Assembly (NCBI GenBank): GCA_020205615.1
Contig: CM035168.1
Coordinates: 9,800,237 to 9,864,236, forward strand
Reading direction: 5' to 3'
DNA from: Panax quinquefolius
Lineage: Eukaryota > Streptophyta > Magnoliopsida > Apiales > Araliaceae
DNA: 64,000 bases
Shown: one piece after another, positions 59,137-64,000 of the stretch
How the letters are laid out: each line of letters begins with the position of its first letter
Position numbering within the stretch: position 1 is the first letter of the stretch
Notes under the pieces: model-generated
Databases searched by the model: none
Told to the model about the DNA's origin: nothing
Seen by the model: the letters and a program-made list of their open reading frames with translations, nothing else
Made by a program: the position numbers and the translations under genes

Positions 59137-62100
59137 CAGTTAGGCAAAAAGCGAAAAAGAGACCAAAACCCAGCTCGGTCGTCCGAACGACACGCAAACA
59201 CACACGTAGCACTGCATAGGCATTAGGCATACGTTGTAACTTATGAGACTCTATTCCGATATACGAATGACGAGTTATCGGCCGTTTGCCCATTGAACCA
59301 ACAAGCTTAGGCAAAAAGCGAAAAAGAGACCAAAACCGCCACGATCGTCCAAACGACGCGAAAATACACACATAGCATCTCATAGGCATTAGGCACACGT
59401 TGCAACTTAGGTGACTCGATTCTGATATACGGATGGCGAGTTATCAGCCCGTTTGCCCGTTGAACCAACAGTTAGGTAAAGAGCCGAAAAAGAGACGATA
59501 ACCCGCCTCGTTCGTCTGAAAGACACACAAATAAACACATAGCACTGAATAGGCATTAGGCATGCATTGCAACTTATGAGACTCTATTCTGATAAACGGA
59601 TGACGAGTTATCAGCCCGTTTACCTGTTGGACCAACAGTTAGGCAAAAAGCCAAAAAAGAGAACAAAACCTGCCTCGGTCGTCCGAACAAAACACAAACA
59701 CACACATAGCACTGCATAGGAATTAGGTACGCGTTGCAACTTATGGGACTCGATTCTGATATACGGATGATGAGTTATCAGCCCGTTTCCCCGTTGAACC
59801 AACAATTAGGCGAAAAGCTAAAAAAGAGACCAAAACTCGCCTTGGTCGTCCAAACATCATGCAAACACACACATAGCACCGCATAGGCATTAGGCACGCG
59901 TTGCAACATACGGGACTTCGATTACGATATCACGGATCTTAGAAGTTATCAGCCCGTTTGCCCGTTGAACCAATAGTTAGGCAAAAAGCCAAAAAAGAGA
60001 CCAAAACCCGCCTCGGTCATTCGAACGACACGCAAACACACACGTAGCACCGCATAGGCATTAGGCATGCATTGCAACTTACGAGACTCGATTTCGATAT
60101 ACGGATGACGAGTTATCAGCCCGTTTGCCTGTTGAACCAACAGTTAGGCAAAATGCCAAAAAAGAGACCAAAACCCGCCTCGGTCGTCCGAACGACATAA
60201 AAATACACACATAGCATAGCATAGGCATTAGGCACGCATTGCAACTTACGAGACTTGATTCCGATATACGGATGACGAGTTATCAGCCCGTTTGCCCGTT
60301 AAACCAATAGTTAGGCAAAAAGCCAAAAAAGATACCAAAACCCGCCTCAGTCGTCCGAATGACACGTAAACACACATATAACACTGCATAGGCATTAGAC
60401 ACGTGTTGCAACTTACAGAACTCGATTGTGATATACGGATGACGAGTTATCAGCCCGTTTGCCCGTTGAACCAACAGTTAGGTAAAAAGCCGAAAAAGAG
60501 ATAAAACCCGCCTCGGTCGTCCGAACGACACGCTAACACACACATAGCACCGCATAGGCATTAGGCACGCGTTGCAACATACGGGACTCGATTCTGATAT
60601 ACGGATGATGAGTTATCAGCCCGTTTGCCCGTTGAACCAATAGTTATGCAAAAAGCCAAAAAAGAGACCAAAACCCGCCTCGGTCTTCCGAACGACACGC
60701 AAACACACACATAGCACCGCATAGGCATTAGGCACGCGTTGCAACTTATGGGACTCTATTCCAATAAACGGATGACGAGATATCAGCCCGTTTGCCCGTT
60801 GAACCAACTGTTAGGCAAAAAGCCAAAAAAGAGACCAAAACCTGCCTCAGTCGTCCGAACAACGAGCTAACACACACATAGAACTGCATAGGCATTAGGC
60901 ATGCATTGCAACTTACGAGACTCAATTCTGATATACGGATGACGAGTTATCAGCCCGTTTGCCCGTTGAACCAACAGTTAGGCAAAAAGCCAAAAAAGAG
61001 ACCAAAACCCACCTCAGTCGTCCGAATGACACACAAACACACACATAGCACTGCATAGGCATTAGGCACGCGTTGCAACTTACGGGACTCGATTCCGATA
61101 TACAAATGATGAGTTATCAGCCAGTTTACCCGTTGAACCAACAGTTAGGTAAAGAGCCGAAAAAGAGACTAAAACCCGCCTCGATCGTCCGAATGACACG
61201 CAGACACAGACATAGGACCGCATAAGCATTAGGCATGCGTTTCAACTTACGGGACTTCATTCTGATATACGGATGCCGAGTTATCAGCTTGTTTGCCAGT
61301 TGAACCAACAGTTAGGTAAAAAGCCGAAAAATAGACCAAAACCCGCCTCGGTCGTCCGAACGACACATAAACACACACATAGAACTGCATAGGCATTAGG
61401 CACGCGTTGCAACTTACTAGACAGATGATGAGTTATCAGCCTGTTTGCCCGTTGAACCAACAATTAGGCAAAAAGCCAAAAAAGAAACCAAAACCCGCCT
61501 CGGTCGTCCGAACGTCACGCAAACACACACATAGCACCGTATAAGCATTAAGCATGTGTTGCAATATACGGGACTCGATTCCGATATACGGATGCCAAGT
61601 TATCAGCCCGTTTGCCCGTTGAACCAACAGTTAGGAAAAAAGCCGAAAAAGAGACCAAAACCCGCCTCGGTCGTCCGAACGACACGCAAACACACACGTA
61701 GCACCGCATAGGCATTAGGCAAGAGTTGCAACTTACGAGACTCGATTCCAATATACGGATGACAAGTTATCAGCCCATTTGCCCGTTGAACCAACAGTTA
61801 GGCAAAAAGCTGAAAAAGAGACCAAAACCCGCCTCGGACGTCCGAACGACACGTAAACACACACATAGCACTGCATAGGCATTAGGCACGTGTTGCAACT
61901 TACGGGACTCGATTCCGTTATACAAATGATGAGTTATCAGCCAGTTTACCCGTTGAACCAACAGTTAGGTAAAGAGCCGAAAAAGAGACCAAAACCCGCC
62001 TCTATCATCCAAATGACACGCAGACACAGACATAGGACCGCATAAGCATTAGGCATGCGTTTCAACTTACAGGAATTCATTCTGATATACGGATGCTGAG

Positions 62101-64000
62101 TTATTAGCTTGTTTGCCAGTTGAACCAATAGTTAGGAAAAAAGCCGAAAAAGAGACCAAAACCCGCCTCGATCGTTCGAACGACACGCAAACACACACGT
62201 AGCACCGCATAGGCATTAGGCATGCATTGCAACTTATGAGACTCAATTCCAATATACGGATGACGAGTTAACAGCCCGTTTGCCCGTTGAACCAACAGTT
62301 AGGTAAAAAGCCAAAAAAGACACAAAACCCGCCTCGGTCATCCGAACGACATTCAAATACACACATAGCATCGCATAGGTATTAGGCACGCGTTGCAACT
62401 TACGATAATCGATTCCGATATACGGATGACGAGTTATCAGCCTGTTTGCCCGTTGAACCAACAGTTAAGCAAAAAGCCGAAAAAGAGACCAAAACCCGCC
62501 TTGGTCGTCCGAACGACACGCAAACACACACATAACACTGCATAGGCATTAGGCACGCATTGCAACTTATGGGATTCGATTCCGATATACAGATGATGAG
62601 TTATAAGCCCGTTTTCCCGTTGAATCAATAATTAGGCAAAAAGTCGAAAAAGAGACCAAAACCCGCCACGATCGTCTGAACGACATGCAAACACACATAT
62701 AGAACTGCATAGGCATTAGGCACACGTTGAAACTTACGAGACTCGATTCTAATAAACGGATGGCGAGTTATCAGCCCGTTTGCCCGTTGAACCAATAACT
62801 AGGCAAAAATCCGAAAATGAGACCAAAACCCGCCTCGTTCGTCCGAACAACACGCAAACACACACATAGCACCGCATAGGCATTAGGCACGCGTTGCAAC
62901 TTATGAGACTCAATTCTAATAAACGGATGATGAGTTTTCAGCCCGTTTGCCGAAAAAGAGACCAAAACCTACCTTGGTCGTCCGAACGACATGCAAACAC
63001 ACACATAGCACCGCATAGGCATTAGGCACATTTTACAACTTACGGGACTCGATTCTGATATACGGATGATGAGTTATCAGCCCGTTTCCCCATTGAACCA
63101 ATAATTAGGCAAAAAGCCAAAAAAGAGACCAAAACCCGCCTTGGTCGTCCAAACGTCACGCAAACACACACATAGCACCGCATAGGCATTAGGCACGCGT
63201 TGAAACATACGGGATTCGATTCCGATATACGGATGCCAAGTTATCAGCCCGTTTGCCCATTGAACCAACAGTTAGGCAAAAAGCCGAAAAAGAGACCAAA
63301 ACCCGCCTCGGTCGTCCGAACGACACGCAAACACACACGTAGCACTGCATAGGCATTAGGCATACGTTGTAACTTATGAGACTCGATTCCGATATACGAA
63401 TGACGAGTTATCAGCCCGTTTGCCCATTGAACCAACAGTTAGGCAAAAAGCCAAAAAAGAGACCAAAACCCGCCACAGTCGTCCGAACGACATGAAAATA
63501 CACACATAGCATCTCATAGGCATTAGGCACACATTGCAACTTAGGTGACTCAATTCCGATATACGGATGGCGAGTTATCAGCCCGTTTTCCCGTTGAACC
63601 AATAGTTAGGCAAAAAGCCAAAAAGAGACGATAACCCGCCTCGTTCGTCCGAAAGACACGCAAACACACACATAGCACCGCATAGGCATTAGGCATGCAT
63701 TGCAACTTATGAGACTCTATTCTGATAAACGGATGACGAGTTATCAGTCCGTTTACCCGTTGGACCAACAGTTAGGTAAAAAGTCCAAAAAGAGACCAAA
63801 CCTGCCTCGGTCGTCCGAACGAAACACAAACACACACATAGCACTGCATAGGAATTAGGTACGCGTTGCAACTTATGGGACTCGATTCTGATATACGGAT
63901 GATGAGTTATCAGCCCGTTTCCCCGTTGAACCAACAATTAGGCAAAAACCTAAAAAAGAGACCAAAACTCGCCTTGGTCGTCCAAACATCACGCAAACAC
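57814..64000. repeat. Higher-order duplication, offset 4132 bp
   Basis: The order of variant monomers from about 57814 to 59868 recurs from about 61946 to 64000 (57972/62104, 58305/62437, 58945/63077, end marks 59805/63937). It includes the rare taaagagccg variant and the shortened TTTGCCGAAAAAG monomers. Confidence 0.85.

Larger units (their letters stand above)
51906..64000. repeat. 167-bp satellite array
   Basis: About 72 head-to-tail monomers of 167 bp, running off the window. Landmarks in each unit: TTTGCCCGTTGAACCAACAG, TTAGGCAAAAAGCCGAAAAA, GAGACCAAAACCCGCCTCGG, TCGTCCGAACGACACGCAAA, CACACACATAGCACCGCATA, GGCATTAGGCACGCGTTGCA, ACTTACGGGACTCGATTCCG and ATATACGGATGACGAGTTAT. Units differ by roughly 5-15 percent, and most changes are transitions. 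GC content is higher than in the rest of the window. The period fits one nucleosome, as is usual for centromeric, pericentromeric or knob satellites; which of these cannot be told from sequence. Confidence 0.97.

Noticed and set aside
51989..64000. Dozens of similar 60-65 codon minus-strand frames (MVQRANGLITRHPYIGIES type) that look like a tandem gene family
   Set aside because: They repeat every 167 bp, which is not a multiple of three. Each frame runs past one monomer and ends in the next in a shifted frame. They arise from a stop-poor strand of the satellite and have no promoter or spacing of genes.
51906..64000. CRISPR-like regular repeats
   Set aside because: Repeats are contiguous 167-bp monomers without unique spacers, in a plant genome.
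1..64000. Telomere repeats, rRNA and tRNA genes
   Set aside because: I found no TTTAGGG runs and no rRNA or tRNA signatures; the only tRNA-related sequences are primer-binding sites.

Overview
This window looks like a repeat-only block of a plant nuclear genome, probably an angiosperm. The signs are AT-rich DNA, nested long-LTR Ty3/gypsy chromovirus-type elements, CACTA transposons of the TNP2 class, an Athila/Tat-like retroelement fragment, and a 167-bp satellite array filling the right end. I see no intact host gene, tRNA, rRNA or CRISPR array. Every retroelement or transposon coding region has frameshifts or stops. Family names A, B and C are mine.

Layout: (1) 1-25593 is a nest. A C-family LTR (23678-25593) was hit by a minus-strand A-family gypsy element. 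From 5' to 3', that element has its LTR at 20680-23677, an extra coiled-coil ORF at 20447-19884 continuing at 9814-9636, gag-PR-RT at 9343-6925, and RNase H/integrase at about 1870-884. The A element was hit by a complete minus-strand B element (9815-19878, 5-bp target duplication TAATC), a plus-strand truncated B element (about 1871-6924) and a further B LTR (1-883). (2) 25594-34789 holds an inverted C LTR, a damaged B-like element (27664-34789) and a solo LTR with perfect 5-bp duplications inside its gag. (3) 34790-42736 is a TNP2 pseudogene of one CACTA element (minus strand), split by a second CACTA element (35113-40214, 3-bp duplication TTC). (4) 42737-44669 is a 5' piece of an Athila/Tat-like element. 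(5) 44670-51636 is a three-level nest of LTRs, with duplications ACAAT and CCATC. (6) 51637-51825 holds a short GC-richer ORF, and 51906-64000 holds about 72 tandem copies of a 167-bp satellite with internal higher-order duplications.

The most interesting signals are: a covarying hairpin array with a constant loop in the transcribed part of the B and C LTRs; a second hairpin array in a C LTR variant; a coiled-coil accessory ORF between primer-binding site and gag in element A; the higher-order structure of the satellite; and apparent systematic damage at CTG/CAG trinucleotides that may be a methylation-linked base-calling artefact. Nothing could be searched against databases, so lineage names rest on recognised protein motifs.
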